The notes below the pieces were generated by a model. That model had not been told where the DNA came from. It did not search any database and was given only the letters and a program-made list of their open reading frames with translations. A stretch of DNA of 64,000 nt, from positions 1,674,001 to 1,738,000 of the forward strand of contig NZ_AP014924.1 of NCBI RefSeq assembly GCF_001544015.1. Reading direction: 5' to 3'. This document shows positions 1 through 8,746 of the stretch, one piece after another (position 1 is the stretch's first letter; each line of letters opens with the position of its first letter). Source of the stretch: Limnochorda pilosa (GTDB lineage Bacteria; Bacillota; Limnochordia; Limnochordales; Limnochordaceae). The position numbers and the translations under genes are program-made.

Positions 1-2420
1 CGGTGGGGCTGGCCCTCACCCTGCAGAGCGACGGGCGGCGATGCCTCCGGGACCCCCGGCAGGGGGCGGCCTGGGTGGTGGCCGAGGCGGCCACCAGCGT
101 CGCCTGTGCCGGCGCGGAACCCTTGGCGGTCACCGACGGGCTCAACCTGGGAAGCCCCGAGGATCCGCAGGTCTACCAGCAGCTCGCGGACGTGGTGGAA
201 GGCCTGGCCGACGGCTGCCGGGCCCTGGGCCTGCCGGTGGTGAGCGGAAACGTGAGCCTTTACAACGAGACGGGCCGGGCGGCCGACCCGGGGGGCAACG
301 TCCGCGTCGGGCGCCAGGCGATCCCGCCCACCCCCGTGGTTGGTTTGGTGGGCTGGCTTCCCCGGGTGGAAGAGCGGCTTCCCATGGGCCTGCAGGAGGG
401 AAGCCTCCTGCTCTTGGCGGGGGAGCCCTCCCCCGATCCCGGCGGCAGCCTGTGGGCCGAGGTGGTGGGGTTCGAGGAGCCACCCGCCCCGGACGGCGAG
501 GATGCCCTCTCCGGCAGCTTCCGGAACGGCCGGGTCGCGGACGACGGGCCCCATCTGGACCTGGGGTCGGTGCGAGGTGCCGTGCGCTGGCTGGTGCGGG
601 CAAGCCGGGAAGGGTTGCTGCGCTCGGCCCACGACCTCTCCCAAGGCGGGCTGGCCGCGGGCCTCGTCGAGGCCGCCCTGGCCGGAGGCGTGGGGGCCCG
701 GATCCGCCTGCCCCGGGGCGACGTGCCTACCCTTTTCGGCGAGCTACCCGGCCGGGCGCTGGTGGGCGCGGACCCTCAAGCCCTGCACCGGCTCCTGAAC
801 CTGGCCCGCGAGGAGCGCGTGGCGGTGACGGTCCTGGGCCGGTCCGGCGGCGACCGTGTGGACCTCACCTGGGCGGGCGCCGCGGTCTGCGCGCCCGGAG
901 GGCTCACGACCCGGTTGGTGCTGCCCCTCGCGGAGCTGGCCGCATGGCGGGCGGGCGAGGCGGAAGCACCCGCGAACATGGCGGGCGACCGGCTTCGGGA
1001 GGAGTGCGGCGTGGTGGGCGCCTGGTGCGACCCGGGAACCTCGGCCTCGTCGTCTGCCCTGCTGCTGGCGATGCTCGCGCTCCAGCACCGGGGCGAGGAG
1101 AGCGCAGGCGTGGGCTACCTGGAGGCCGGGGAGGTGCGGGTGGCCAAGGGGATGGGCCGGGTGAACGAGGTCTTCGCCCAGGGGTCCCCGGCTCGGAGGG
1201 AACTCGACCGAGCCCGATCGCCCGGGCTGGTGGGCCACGTGCGCTACTCCACGGCAGGGGCCTCGAGCCTGGAGAACGCCCAACCCTTCCTGGCCCGGAC
1301 CCGGTTCGGCGACGTGGCCCTGGCCCACAACGGGCAGCTCCTGGAGGAGGGGCCGGTCGCCTCCGCTGATGGGTTCCGCTCGGGCGAGAGCGACAGTCGC
1401 CGCTTCGCCCGGCTCCTCGCCGCCTCGCCCGCGGCCACGCTCCTGGAGGCGGTGGTGGCCACCGCGCGGCAGGTGCGGGGCGCCTTCGCCCTGGTGATCC
1501 TCTCGCCCCACGGGCTCTTCGCCCTTCGGGACCCGCTGGGGATCCGGCCGCTGGTGCTGGGGCGCGGGCCCACGGGGTGGGTGGCGGCGTCGGAGTCGTG
1601 CGCGGTGGAGGCGATGGGCGCCCAGGTGGTGGACGAGGTTGCCCCAGGCGAGGTGGTCTGGGTGCGGCCGGGGGGTGGGGAGGCGGCTCCGCTCAGGACG
1701 CGGTTCGCCTCGCCGGAGGCGCCCCGGTTTTGCCTCTTCGAGTGGGTCTACCTTTCCCGGCCGGACTCGCGCTACGCCGGCCAGAGCGTCTACCGCGCCC
1801 GGCAGCGGATCGGGCGGGAGCTCTGGCGGGAGCATCCGGTGCAGGCCGACGTGGTGGTTCCCGCACCCGATTCCGGCACCCCGGCGGCGCTGGGGGTGGC
1901 GCAGGCGTCGGGCCTTCCCTTCGAGCTGGGCTTCCTCAAGAACGCGTACATCGGCCGCACCTTCATTCAGCCGGACCCCGAGGTCCGGCGCCACCAGGTG
2001 CAGGTGAAGCTGCGGGCGATCCCTGAGGTGGTGGGGGGCAAGCGGGTGATCCTGGTGGACGACTCGGTGGTGCGGGGGACCACCAGCCGGCAGATGGTGG
2101 AGATGCTCCGGCGGGCGGGCGCCCGGGAGGTCCACCTCTACGTGGCCTCCCCGCCCTACCGGTACCCCTGCCTCTACGGGATCGACACCCCCAGCGACGC
2201 GGAGCTGATCGCCTCCCGGCGCGGGGTGGAAGAGGTGCGGCAGTTCATCGGGGCCGACAGCCTCCGCTACCTGTCGCTTTCGGGTCTGGCTCGGGCCGTG
2301 GGCGACCGGCTGGTCGACGGAGACCAGCCCGCCGGTCACTGCGCCGCCTGCTTCACGGGAAGGTACCCCGTAAGCCGTCTTCAGCTGGGCGAGGCATACC
2401 CGCTGGGGGCGGCCCGGTGA
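1..2420 (+). CDS. purLF: PurL C-terminal part fused in frame to complete PurF (5' truncated by window)
   Basis: Two purine enzymes are read as one frame with no stop between them. Residues 1 to about 322 match the C-terminal part of FGAM synthase PurL (for example SAHDLSQGG near residue 204) and end in a typical PurL tail. Met326 then opens a complete amidophosphoribosyltransferase. Its predicted glutaminase nucleophile is Cys335 (EECGVVG) and its PRPP loop is VILVDDSVVRGTTS near residue 685. Cys577, Cys723, Cys780 and Cys783 match the 4Fe-4S ligand pattern of Bacillus-type PurF. In that family a short propeptide is removed to expose the Cys. Here the nucleophile lies behind the PurL part, so activity needs either self-cleavage before Cys335 or internal initiation at the ATG at 978. 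The operon order matches Bacillus pur. A single-base sequencing error is the main alternative. Confidence 0.9.
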   Translation, partial: VGLALTLQSDGRRCLRDPRQGAAWVVAEAATSVACAGAEPLAVTDGLNLGSPEDPQVYQQLADVVEGLADGCRALGLPVVSGNVSLYNETGRAADPGGNVRVGRQAIPPTPVVGLVGWLPRVEERLPMGLQEGSLLLLAGEPSPDPGGSLWAEVVGFEEPPAPDGEDALSGSFRNGRVADDGPHLDLGSVRGAVRWLVRASREGLLRSAHDLSQGGLAAGLVEAALAGGVGARIRLPRGDVPTLFGELPGRALVGADPQALHRLLNLAREERVAVTVLGRSGGDRVDLTWAGAAVCAPGGLTTRLVLPLAELAAWRAGEAEAPANMAGDRLREECGVVGAWCDPGTSASSSALLLAMLALQHRGEESAGVGYLEAGEVRVAKGMGRVNEVFAQGSPARRELDRARSPGLVGHVRYSTAGASSLENAQPFLARTRFGDVALAHNGQLLEEGPVASADGFRSGESDSRRFARLLAASPAATLLEAVVATARQVRGAFALVILSPHGLFALRDPLGIRPLVLGRGPTGWVAASESCAVEAMGAQVVDEVAPGEVVWVRPGGGEAAPLRTRFASPEAPRFCLFEWVYLSRPDSRYAGQSVYRARQRIGRELWREHPVQADVVVPAPDSGTPAALGVAQASGLPFELGFLKNAYIGRTFIQPDPEVRRHQVQVKLRAIPEVVGGKRVILVDDSVVRGTTSRQMVEMLRRAGAREVHLYVASPPYRYPCLYGIDTPSDAELIASRRGVEEVRQFIGADSLRYLSLSGLARAVGDRLVDGDQPAGHCAACFTGRYPVSRLQLGEAYPLGAAR
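957..980 (+). promoter_or_regulatory. Possible internal start for PurF inside purLF
   Basis: An in-frame ATG at 978-980 lies nine codons before the catalytic Cys codon at 1005-1007. This is close to the length of the known Bacillus PurF propeptide. Only weak purine-rich stretches precede it: GAGG at 957-960 is far upstream, and GGAAG at 962-966 is closer. Internal initiation is therefore possible but not strongly supported. Confidence 0.3.
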
Positions 2421-2503
2421 TGGGCGGAGCGGGAGAAGGCGGCGAGATGCAAGGAGAGGGGCGCGGGAGCGGCGGCCCCAGCAGACCAGGGGAGGCGGGC
2501 GAC

Positions 2504-3577
2504 GTGGGCAGGACACGGACCTACCGCGACGCGGGGGTGGACCTGGAGGCCGGCTACGAGGCGGTGCGCCGGATCGGACGGCTTGCCCGATCCACCTACG
2601 ACGGAAACGTGATCGCGGGCGTCGGGGGATTCGCGGGGCTCTACCGGCTGGCGGGCACGGGACCAGGCGATGGGCCGGGGCCCGGGAAGGCGGCCGGCCG
2701 TGCCGGGGACGTCGTCCTGGCCGCGGGGGCCGATGGCGTGGGTACCAAGATGCTGGTGGCCGAACGGATGGGACGGCTGGAGACGGTGGGCATCGATGCG
2801 GTGGCCTACTGCGTCAACGACCTCCTCTGCCAGCGGGCGCGCCCCCTCTTCTTCCTGGACTACATCGGCGGCGGGCGCATCGACCCCCTGGAGGTGGAGG
2901 CGCTGGTGCACGGCGTGACCGAAGGCTGCCGGCAGGCGGGCTGCGTGTTGCTGGGCGGCGAGACGGCCGAGATGCCCGGCGTCTACCGGCCCGGCAGCTA
3001 CGACCTGGTGGGCTTCGCAGTGGGGGTGCAGGAATCGGCGCCCCCCGACCCGACCCGCATCCGCCCGGGCGACGTGCTGCTGGCACTCCCCTCGTCGGGG
3101 CTCCACGCGAGCGGTTTCTCCCTGGTCCGCAGGGTGGTGGAGGAGGCGGGACTGGACCTGGCCGCCCCCGCCCCCGGTCTGGAGGGAAGCCTCGGGGAGG
3201 AGCTCCTGCGCCCCACCCGCATCTACGTGGAGACGGTGCTCAACCTCTGGCGGCAGGTGGAGCTGAAGGCGGTGGCCAACGTCTCGGGGGGCGGGGTGCC
3301 CGAGAACCTGCCCCGGGTGCTGCCCCCGGGCCTGGGTGCCCGGCTGGAGGTGGGAAGCTGGCCGGTGCCGCCCGTCTTCGACCTCCTGCAGGCGGCGGGC
3401 GAGCTGAGCCAGGAGACGATGCGGTCCACCTTCAACCTGGGGCTGGGGATGATCCTGGTGGTGGCCCCCGAGGCGGTGGCCGCGACCGAAGCCTTCCTGG
3501 CAGGCCGGGGCGAGCCGGCCTACCGGGTGGGGCACGTGGTGGAGGGTGAGGGCGTCCGCTGGGAGGGAGCCCCGTGA
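2504..3577 (+). CDS. purM: Phosphoribosylformylglycinamidine cyclo-ligase (AIR synthetase)
   Basis: PurM uses ATP to close FGAM into aminoimidazole ribonucleotide, the step after PurL. The conserved start of the family (YRDAGVDLEAGYEAV) begins about six residues after the GTG at 2504. That GTG is preceded at good spacing by AGGGGAGG (2488-2495), so I prefer it. Earlier in-frame starts at GTG 2417 and ATG 2420 overlap the purLF stop and would add about 29 low-complexity Gly/Glu-rich residues. GADGVGTKM, the GGETAEMPGVY stretch and SSGLHASGFSL are typical of the family. The predicted length is about 357 residues, near the usual 345. The gene overlaps purN by four bases (GTGA), suggesting coupled translation. 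Confidence 0.93.
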   Translation: MGRTRTYRDAGVDLEAGYEAVRRIGRLARSTYDGNVIAGVGGFAGLYRLAGTGPGDGPGPGKAAGRAGDVVLAAGADGVGTKMLVAERMGRLETVGIDAVAYCVNDLLCQRARPLFFLDYIGGGRIDPLEVEALVHGVTEGCRQAGCVLLGGETAEMPGVYRPGSYDLVGFAVGVQESAPPDPTRIRPGDVLLALPSSGLHASGFSLVRRVVEEAGLDLAAPAPGLEGSLGEELLRPTRIYVETVLNLWRQVELKAVANVSGGGVPENLPRVLPPGLGARLEVGSWPVPPVFDLLQAAGELSQETMRSTFNLGLGMILVVAPEAVAATEAFLAGRGEPAYRVGHVVEGEGVRWEGAP

Positions 3578-4278
3578 GCGCGCCGGACGCGGGCTACTCT
3601 CAGGACGCAGCCCTCGCCACCGAGAGCATGACCCTGGAAGCGGGACCGCGTCCGGTGCCCCTGGCTGTCTTCGTCTCGGGCCGGGGCAGCAACCTCCGCT
3701 CCATCCTGGAGGCCCAGGCCAGGGGGGACCTGGGCGCCGAGGTGGCGCTGGTCCTCTCGGACCGGCCTGAGGCGCCGGCACTGGAGATCGCCAGGGCGGC
3801 GGGCGCGGCCACCTGGAGCCGGCCATGGCCCGGCCGGGAGGGCCGCGACGCCTTCTTCGAGGAAGCGGATGGGGCCCTGGGGGCGGCCGGCTGCCGGCTC
3901 ATCTGCCTGGCGGGGTTCATGCGCCTCCTGCCGGCGTGGCTGGTTCGCCGCCACCCGAACCGGATCCTGAACATTCACCCCTCGCTCCTGCCCGCCTTCC
4001 CTGGAAAGGACGCTCAGGCTCAGGCGCTGGCGTACGGGGTGAAGGTTACGGGTTGCACCGTCCACCTGGTGGACGAGCAGGTGGACCACGGCCCCATCCT
4101 GCTCCAACGGGCGGTGGAGGTGCACGAAGGGGCCACGGTGGAGGAGCTCTCGCAACGGATTCTCGAAGAGGAGCACCGGCTCTACCCCGAGGCGATCCGC
4201 CTCTACGTGCGGGGCGGCTTCCGGCTCACGGGCCGGCGGGTGATCCGGGCCGGCGGGGAAGCGACGAAGGAGGCCTGA
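3574..4278 (+). CDS. purN: Phosphoribosylglycinamide formyltransferase
   Basis: PurN transfers a formyl group from 10-formyl-THF to GAR. The protein shows FVSGRGSNL near residue 30 (phosphate binding), LAGFMRLLPAW, NIHPSLLPAFPG (catalytic Asn and His) and VHLVDEQVDHGPI (catalytic Asp). The GTG start overlaps the purM stop as GTGA. The first 20 or so residues are not conserved, so the ATG at 3628 could be the true start. Length is 234 residues from the first start, slightly longer than the usual 190-210. It sits in normal pur operon order. Confidence 0.93.
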   Translation: MSAPDAGYSQDAALATESMTLEAGPRPVPLAVFVSGRGSNLRSILEAQARGDLGAEVALVLSDRPEAPALEIARAAGAATWSRPWPGREGRDAFFEEADGALGAAGCRLICLAGFMRLLPAWLVRRHPNRILNIHPSLLPAFPGKDAQAQALAYGVKVTGCTVHLVDEQVDHGPILLQRAVEVHEGATVEELSQRILEEEHRLYPEAIRLYVRGGFRLTGRRVIRAGGEATKEA

Positions 4279-4282
4279 GGAC

Positions 4283-5935
4283 GTGGAGCGTGCCTTGATC
4301 AGCGTCTGGTCCAAGGAGGGGCTGGCGGAGCTGGCGGAAGCCCTCCACCGGCGGGGGGTGGAGCTCGTCTCCACGGGCGGGACCGCGGCCCACCTGCGGG
4401 AGGCGGGCCTTCCCGTGACCGAGCTCTCCCAGGCGACGGGGGCGCCCGAGGTGCTGGGAGGCCGGGTGAAGAGCCTCCACCCGGCGGTCTACGCGGGCAT
4501 CCTCTCCCGGCGGGACCCTTCGGAGGCGGCAGACCTCCAGGCTGTGGGCGCACGTCCCATCGACCTGGTCTGCGTCAACCTCTACCCCTTCGTGGAGCAG
4601 GTGGGCGAGGGTACCCCGCTGGACGAAGCCCTGGAGCTGATCGACATCGGCGGGGTGAGCCTGCTGCGGGCGGCGGCCAAGGGATTCCCCCACGTGGTGG
4701 TCCTCTCGAGGCCCGATCAGTACTCGGAGTTCCTGCGCCGGCTTGAGGAAGGCGCCCTGGACCCCGGCTACCGCCGCCTGCTGGCGGCCGAGGCCCTGGA
4801 GCGCACCTCGGCCTACGACCGCCGCATTGCCGCGTACCTGGCGGGGCGACCTGTGGGCGCGCCCTCGACCGCGACGGCAGGCGCCCCGGAGTCCTCCGGG
4901 GCGGGTGCGGGGGCACCGGAAGGAGCCGAGCGCTTCCCCGAAGCGTTCTCGCTCCGGCTGGTCCGCGTCTCGCCCCTGCGGTACGGCGAGAACCCCCACC
5001 AGGCGGCGGCCTTCTACCACCCGCCCGGTCCGTCCCGGGGGCTCGCGGCCGCGCGACTCCTCCAGGGGAGAGAGCTCTCCTTCAACAACCTGAACGACGC
5101 CTCGTCGGCCTGGCGGATCCTGGACCACGTGGCGGCCGCGGCGCCGGGCCAGGCGGCGGCGGTGGCGGTCAAGCACACCAGCCCCTGCGGCGCCGGGGTG
5201 GCCGGGACCCTGGAGGAGGCCTTCCGGAAGGCGTACGAGGCGGACCCGGTCTCCATCTTCGGAGGGATCGTCGCCGTCAACCGGTGCGTGGACGGGGCGA
5301 CAGCCCGGCTCATGGACCCCGTCTTCCTGGAGGTGGTGGCGGCCCCCGGCTACACCCCCGAGGCACTGGGGGTCCTGGGGCACAAGAAGAACCTGCGTCT
5401 TCTGGACCTGTCGGGCGCCGCGGGCTCCGGCGAGGCCGCTGCCGAGCCTGAAGCGGACTGGGAGGTGCGGCCCGTCTGGGGCGGGTACCTGGTCCAGGCG
5501 GCGGACGTGGCCGATGCGGCCCCATCGGAGTGGCAGCGGGTGACGCGCGCCGAGCTGGACCCCGCCTTGCTGCCGGACCTGCGCCTGGCCTGGCAGGTGG
5601 CCCGGGGGTGCATCTCCAACGCGGTGGTGGTGGCCGCGGGCGGGCAGAGCCTGGGGATCGGGGCGGGGCAGGTGAACCGCATCGACGCCGCGCTGCAGGC
5701 GCTGGAACGGGCCCGGGCCCGGGTCCCCGGGGGAGACCTGCGGGCGGCGGGGGCGGTGCTGGCTTCCGACGGCTTCTTCCCCTTCCCCGACGTGGTGCAG
5801 GCGGCGGCGAAGGCAGGGATCCGGGCCATCGTCCAGCCCGGCGGCTCCAAGCGGGACGAGGAGTCGATCGAAGAGGCCGATCGGGCAGGGATCCCCATGC
5901 TCCTGACGGGGATGCGCCACTTCCGGCACGCCTGA
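4283..5935 (+). CDS. purH: Bifunctional AICAR transformylase / IMP cyclohydrolase
   Basis: PurH carries out the last two steps to IMP. The N-terminal MGS-like cyclohydrolase domain (residues 1 to about 190) contains STGGTAAHL and GGRVKSLHPAVYAGIL. The C-terminal transformylase domain contains NNLNDASSAW, KHTSPCGAGV, SIFGGIVAVNR and SDGFFPFPD. An Ala/Gly-rich linker near residues 195-212 joins them. The GTG start has AAGGAGG at 4267-4273, nine bases upstream. Length (550) is slightly above the usual 510-530. It lies five bases after purN and twelve before purD. Confidence 0.96.
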   Translation: MERALISVWSKEGLAELAEALHRRGVELVSTGGTAAHLREAGLPVTELSQATGAPEVLGGRVKSLHPAVYAGILSRRDPSEAADLQAVGARPIDLVCVNLYPFVEQVGEGTPLDEALELIDIGGVSLLRAAAKGFPHVVVLSRPDQYSEFLRRLEEGALDPGYRRLLAAEALERTSAYDRRIAAYLAGRPVGAPSTATAGAPESSGAGAGAPEGAERFPEAFSLRLVRVSPLRYGENPHQAAAFYHPPGPSRGLAAARLLQGRELSFNNLNDASSAWRILDHVAAAAPGQAAAVAVKHTSPCGAGVAGTLEEAFRKAYEADPVSIFGGIVAVNRCVDGATARLMDPVFLEVVAAPGYTPEALGVLGHKKNLRLLDLSGAAGSGEAAAEPEADWEVRPVWGGYLVQAADVADAAPSEWQRVTRAELDPALLPDLRLAWQVARGCISNAVVVAAGGQSLGIGAGQVNRIDAALQALERARARVPGGDLRAAGAVLASDGFFPFPDVVQAAAKAGIRAIVQPGGSKRDEESIEEADRAGIPMLLTGMRHFRHA

Positions 5936-5947
5936 GGGGGCCGAGCG

Positions 5948-7324
5948 ATGCCTGCGAAGAACGGTGCCCGCCGGGTGCTCCTGGTGGGATCCGGGTCCAG
6001 GGAACACGCCATCGGGTGGACGCTCCGCCGGAGCCCTAGGCTGGGCGAGCTCTACGCCCTGCCGGGAAACCCTGGGCTGGAGGAGGTGGCCCGGCGGGTT
6101 CCCTGGCCCCAGGATGGGGTGGAGGGCGTGGCCCGTTGGGCCGAGGAACACGGTGTGGACCTGGTGGTGGTCGGCCCTGAGGCGCCCCTGGCCCAGGGCC
6201 TGGCCGACCGCCTGGCGGAGCGGGGCGTGCCCTGCCTGGGCCCGAGCCAGGCCGCGGCCCGTATCGAGAGCAGCAAGGGCTTCGCCAAAGAGGTGATGGC
6301 GGAGGCGGGCGTGCCCACCGCCCGGGCCCGGGCCTTCGATTCCCTGGAGGATGCCCTGGGCGCCCTGGCGACGTGGGCCCTGCCCCTGGTGGTGAAGGCC
6401 GACGGGCTCGCGAGCGGCAAGGGGGTGCGGGTCTGCCGGGAGCGGGCCGAGGCGCGCGCCTTCCTGGAGGAGGTCATGAGCCGCGGCCGCTTCGGCGAGG
6501 CGGGGCGGCGGGTGCTGCTGGAGGAATGCCTGGAGGGAGAGGAGCTCTCCTACTTCGTCCTCACCGACGGCCGGGGCGTGCTCCGACTGGGGGCGGCCCG
6601 GGACCACAAGCGCCTCATGGAAGGGGACCGGGGCCCGAACACCGGCGGTATGGGTGCCGTCTCCCTGCCAGGGTTGGCCCCCGGGGGGCTGGAGGAGGAG
6701 ATCCTGGAGCGGATCGTCCGCCCGGCGCTGGCCGCCCTCGAGGAGCGGGGGACCCCCTACCGGGGCGTCCTCTACGCGGGGTTGATGCTCACCCGGGAAG
6801 GGCCGAAGGTAGTGGAATTCAACGCCCGCCTAGGGGATCCCGAGGCGCAGGTGCTCCTGCCGCGGCTCGAGGAGGACCTGCTGGAGCTCTTCTGGAGGGC
6901 GGCCACCGGAGAGCTGGACGGGGGGACGGCCCGGCTCTCGCCGGAGACGGCGGTGGGTGTGGTTCTGGCCGACGCCGGCTACCCCGACGACCCCCAGGAG
7001 GGGGCGCCGCTGCAGGCCGCGGAGGCGTTTAGGAACGCCGGAACGATCCGGGCGGCTACCGGAGCCGCCGGGCAGGCGTACGGGCCGCCGGAGGTCCCCA
7101 AGCGCCTGCTCTTCCACGGGGCGACCCGCACCAAGGGCGACCGCCTGGTGAGCGGCGGGGGTCGGGTGCTCACCGCCGTAGGCTTCGGGGAGGACCTGGA
7201 CCAAGCTCGATCGGAGGCGTACGGGCTGGTGGAGGAGGTCCGCTGGCCGGGGGCGGTCTATCGTCGAGACATTGCGGTGAGGCCCGGCGCAGACCTACGA
7301 TTTCTCAGGAGGCCTCATCCGTGA
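5948..7324 (+). CDS. purD: Phosphoribosylamine-glycine ligase (GAR synthetase)
   Basis: PurD is an ATP-grasp ligase joining phosphoribosylamine and glycine. GSGSREHAIGW near residue 13 is the characteristic N-terminal loop. VVVGPEAPLAQGL and KADGLASGKGV mark the substrate and ATP-binding parts, and VVEFNARLGDPEAQV is the metal-binding signature near residue 285. The length of 458 is a little above the usual 420-430. Its stop overlaps the start of the next gene by four bases (GTGA). In Bacillus purD closes the operon; here one more gene follows. Confidence 0.95.
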   Translation: MPAKNGARRVLLVGSGSREHAIGWTLRRSPRLGELYALPGNPGLEEVARRVPWPQDGVEGVARWAEEHGVDLVVVGPEAPLAQGLADRLAERGVPCLGPSQAAARIESSKGFAKEVMAEAGVPTARARAFDSLEDALGALATWALPLVVKADGLASGKGVRVCRERAEARAFLEEVMSRGRFGEAGRRVLLEECLEGEELSYFVLTDGRGVLRLGAARDHKRLMEGDRGPNTGGMGAVSLPGLAPGGLEEEILERIVRPALAALEERGTPYRGVLYAGLMLTREGPKVVEFNARLGDPEAQVLLPRLEEDLLELFWRAATGELDGGTARLSPETAVGVVLADAGYPDDPQEGAPLQAAEAFRNAGTIRAATGAAGQAYGPPEVPKRLLFHGATRTKGDRLVSGGGRVLTAVGFGEDLDQARSEAYGLVEEVRWPGAVYRRDIAVRPGADLRFLRRPHP

Positions 7325-8058
7325 AGGTCTTCGGTGGACGTGCCACGCAGGAGCTGACCGCCGCCATCTGCCGACACCTGGGCGTCGACCCGGGCCCGGC
7401 CGACATCTTCACGTTCAGCAACGACAACACGTTCGTTCGGGTCCTTGAAAACGTCCGGGAGACCGACGTGTTCGTCGTCCAGACCTCCGCCCCTCCCGTT
7501 GACGAAGCTCTCGTCGAGCTCCTCATCATGTTCGATGCCCTGCGCCGCGCGTCGGCTCGACGCATCACTGCGGGCCTCCCCTACTACCCGTACGTCCGGT
7601 CCGACCCTGTGGTGGTTGCTCCTGACCCTGGCGCCGTCAAGCGGGCACAGCGGTTCGCCGAGCGCCTTGGGGCGCCTGCGGCCTTCGTGGACAAGCGGCG
7701 CTCCCCCACGACCTCCAGCGTGAGAGCCACTGCGGTGGTCGGGGAGGTGCGGGGCCAGCGGGTGATTCTCTTCGACGAAGAGGTCGATCAGGGGACGACC
7801 CTGCTGGAAGCTACAGCCCTTCTCCTGGGGCTCGGCGCTGCCGAAGTCTACGCCGCGTGCACCCACGCCGTTCTGTCCGGCTCCGCCGTGGAACGTCTGT
7901 CCAAGGCGCCCATTCGTGAGCTCGTGGTGACCGATACGGTGCCCGTCCCGTCGTCGAAGCGGTGGAACGCCCTGACTGTGCTCTCCGTGACGCCCCTGCT
8001 CGCCGAGACCATCAGGCGCATCCATACAGGGCAATCGGTTAGCGCTCTGTTCGAGTAG
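7321..8058 (+). CDS. PRPP-synthetase-like protein with a large internal deletion
   Basis: The two ends align clearly with ribose-phosphate pyrophosphokinase. The N-terminal half has the stretch VDEALVELLIMFDALRRAS and ends at LPYYPY (residues 86-91). The C-terminal half has FVDKRR, HAVLSGSAVERL, IRELVVTDT, LLAETIRRIH and QSVSALF. From memory of the Bacillus enzyme, about 65 residues are missing after PYYPYVR. These include the Arg-Gln-Asp nucleotide loop, the flexible catalytic loop and the metal-binding Asp-Leu-His segment. The PRPP loop is also altered, to ILFDEEVDQGTT at 149-160. It is therefore probably not a normal Prs. It may bind nucleotides or partner a full Prs encoded elsewhere. The frame is intact at 245 residues. 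T-ending codons such as GTT, GCT and CCT appear more often than in neighbouring genes. Confidence 0.75.
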   Translation: MKVFGGRATQELTAAICRHLGVDPGPADIFTFSNDNTFVRVLENVRETDVFVVQTSAPPVDEALVELLIMFDALRRASARRITAGLPYYPYVRSDPVVVAPDPGAVKRAQRFAERLGAPAAFVDKRRSPTTSSVRATAVVGEVRGQRVILFDEEVDQGTTLLEATALLLGLGAAEVYAACTHAVLSGSAVERLSKAPIRELVVTDTVPVPSSKRWNALTVLSVTPLLAETIRRIHTGQSVSALFE

Positions 8059-8128
8059 CTCGGCAACGGCCCTGCATCGGGCCCGGCCGATCCGGCCGGA
8101 TGCTCGGGATGGAGGGAGAAGACGGCCC

Positions 8129-8746
8129 GTGGGCGAGGCTTTGCAGGTACGAGCCATCGGACCGGAAACGCTGAATGACCTCCGCCAGCTCCTCGTTACG
8201 CCGCCCCATGGCTGGTGCTGGTGCGTCGCGTGGGAGGTGCCCACCTGGGAGGGTTGGGAGGCGCGCACCGAGGAGGAGAACCGCGATCTGCGGGAACGCC
8301 TTTGGGCCCAGGGTCAGTATGATGGCTACCTCCTCTACCGTCAGGAAGAGCCGCTCGCGTGGTGCCGGGTAGGGCCCCGGTCCCGGTGGCCCAAGCTCTG
8401 CCGGAGCTTCGGCCTGGATCCGACGGAGGACGTCTACGCCTTCACCTGTTTCGGCATCCGCCAGGAGGCCATGGGGCAGGGGTTGATGCACACCTTCCTC
8501 CGGCTGGTGCTGGCGGACTTGCGGCGGCGCGGGGTGCGGGCCGTGGAAGCCTTTCCCCGGAAGTTGGAGGGACAGGTGGAGCCTGGCGAACTGTGGATGG
8601 GCCCCGCCTCCCTCTTCGATCGAGCCGGCTTCGTCACCGTCCGAGAGACGGACCGGTGGCGGCACGTGGGCCTCGAGCTGGCTCCGGCCGCGCTCACTCC
8701 ACCGGCGGGGGCAGCCGGTCCTCCTGAGGTGTCACCTCCAGGGTGA
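8129..8746 (+). CDS. GNAT-family N-acetyltransferase
   Basis: This 205-residue protein has the shape of a GNAT acetyltransferase. VYAFTCFGIRQEAMGQGLM near residue 101 resembles the acetyl-CoA strand and its Q/R-x-x-G-x-G/A loop, and the MGPASLFDRAGFVTV segment is the typical C-terminal strand. A Trp- and Cys-rich patch (GWCWCVAWEVP) sits near residue 28. The substrate cannot be told. The GTG start is preceded by GGAGGGAG near 8109-8116. Its last 53 bases overlap the 3' end of the convergent rqcH gene. The ending, rich in Pro and Ala, may simply be read-through past the conserved domain. Confidence 0.75.
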   Translation: MGEALQVRAIGPETLNDLRQLLVTPPHGWCWCVAWEVPTWEGWEARTEEENRDLRERLWAQGQYDGYLLYRQEEPLAWCRVGPRSRWPKLCRSFGLDPTEDVYAFTCFGIRQEAMGQGLMHTFLRLVLADLRRRGVRAVEAFPRKLEGQVEPGELWMGPASLFDRAGFVTVRETDRWRHVGLELAPAALTPPAGAAGPPEVSPPG

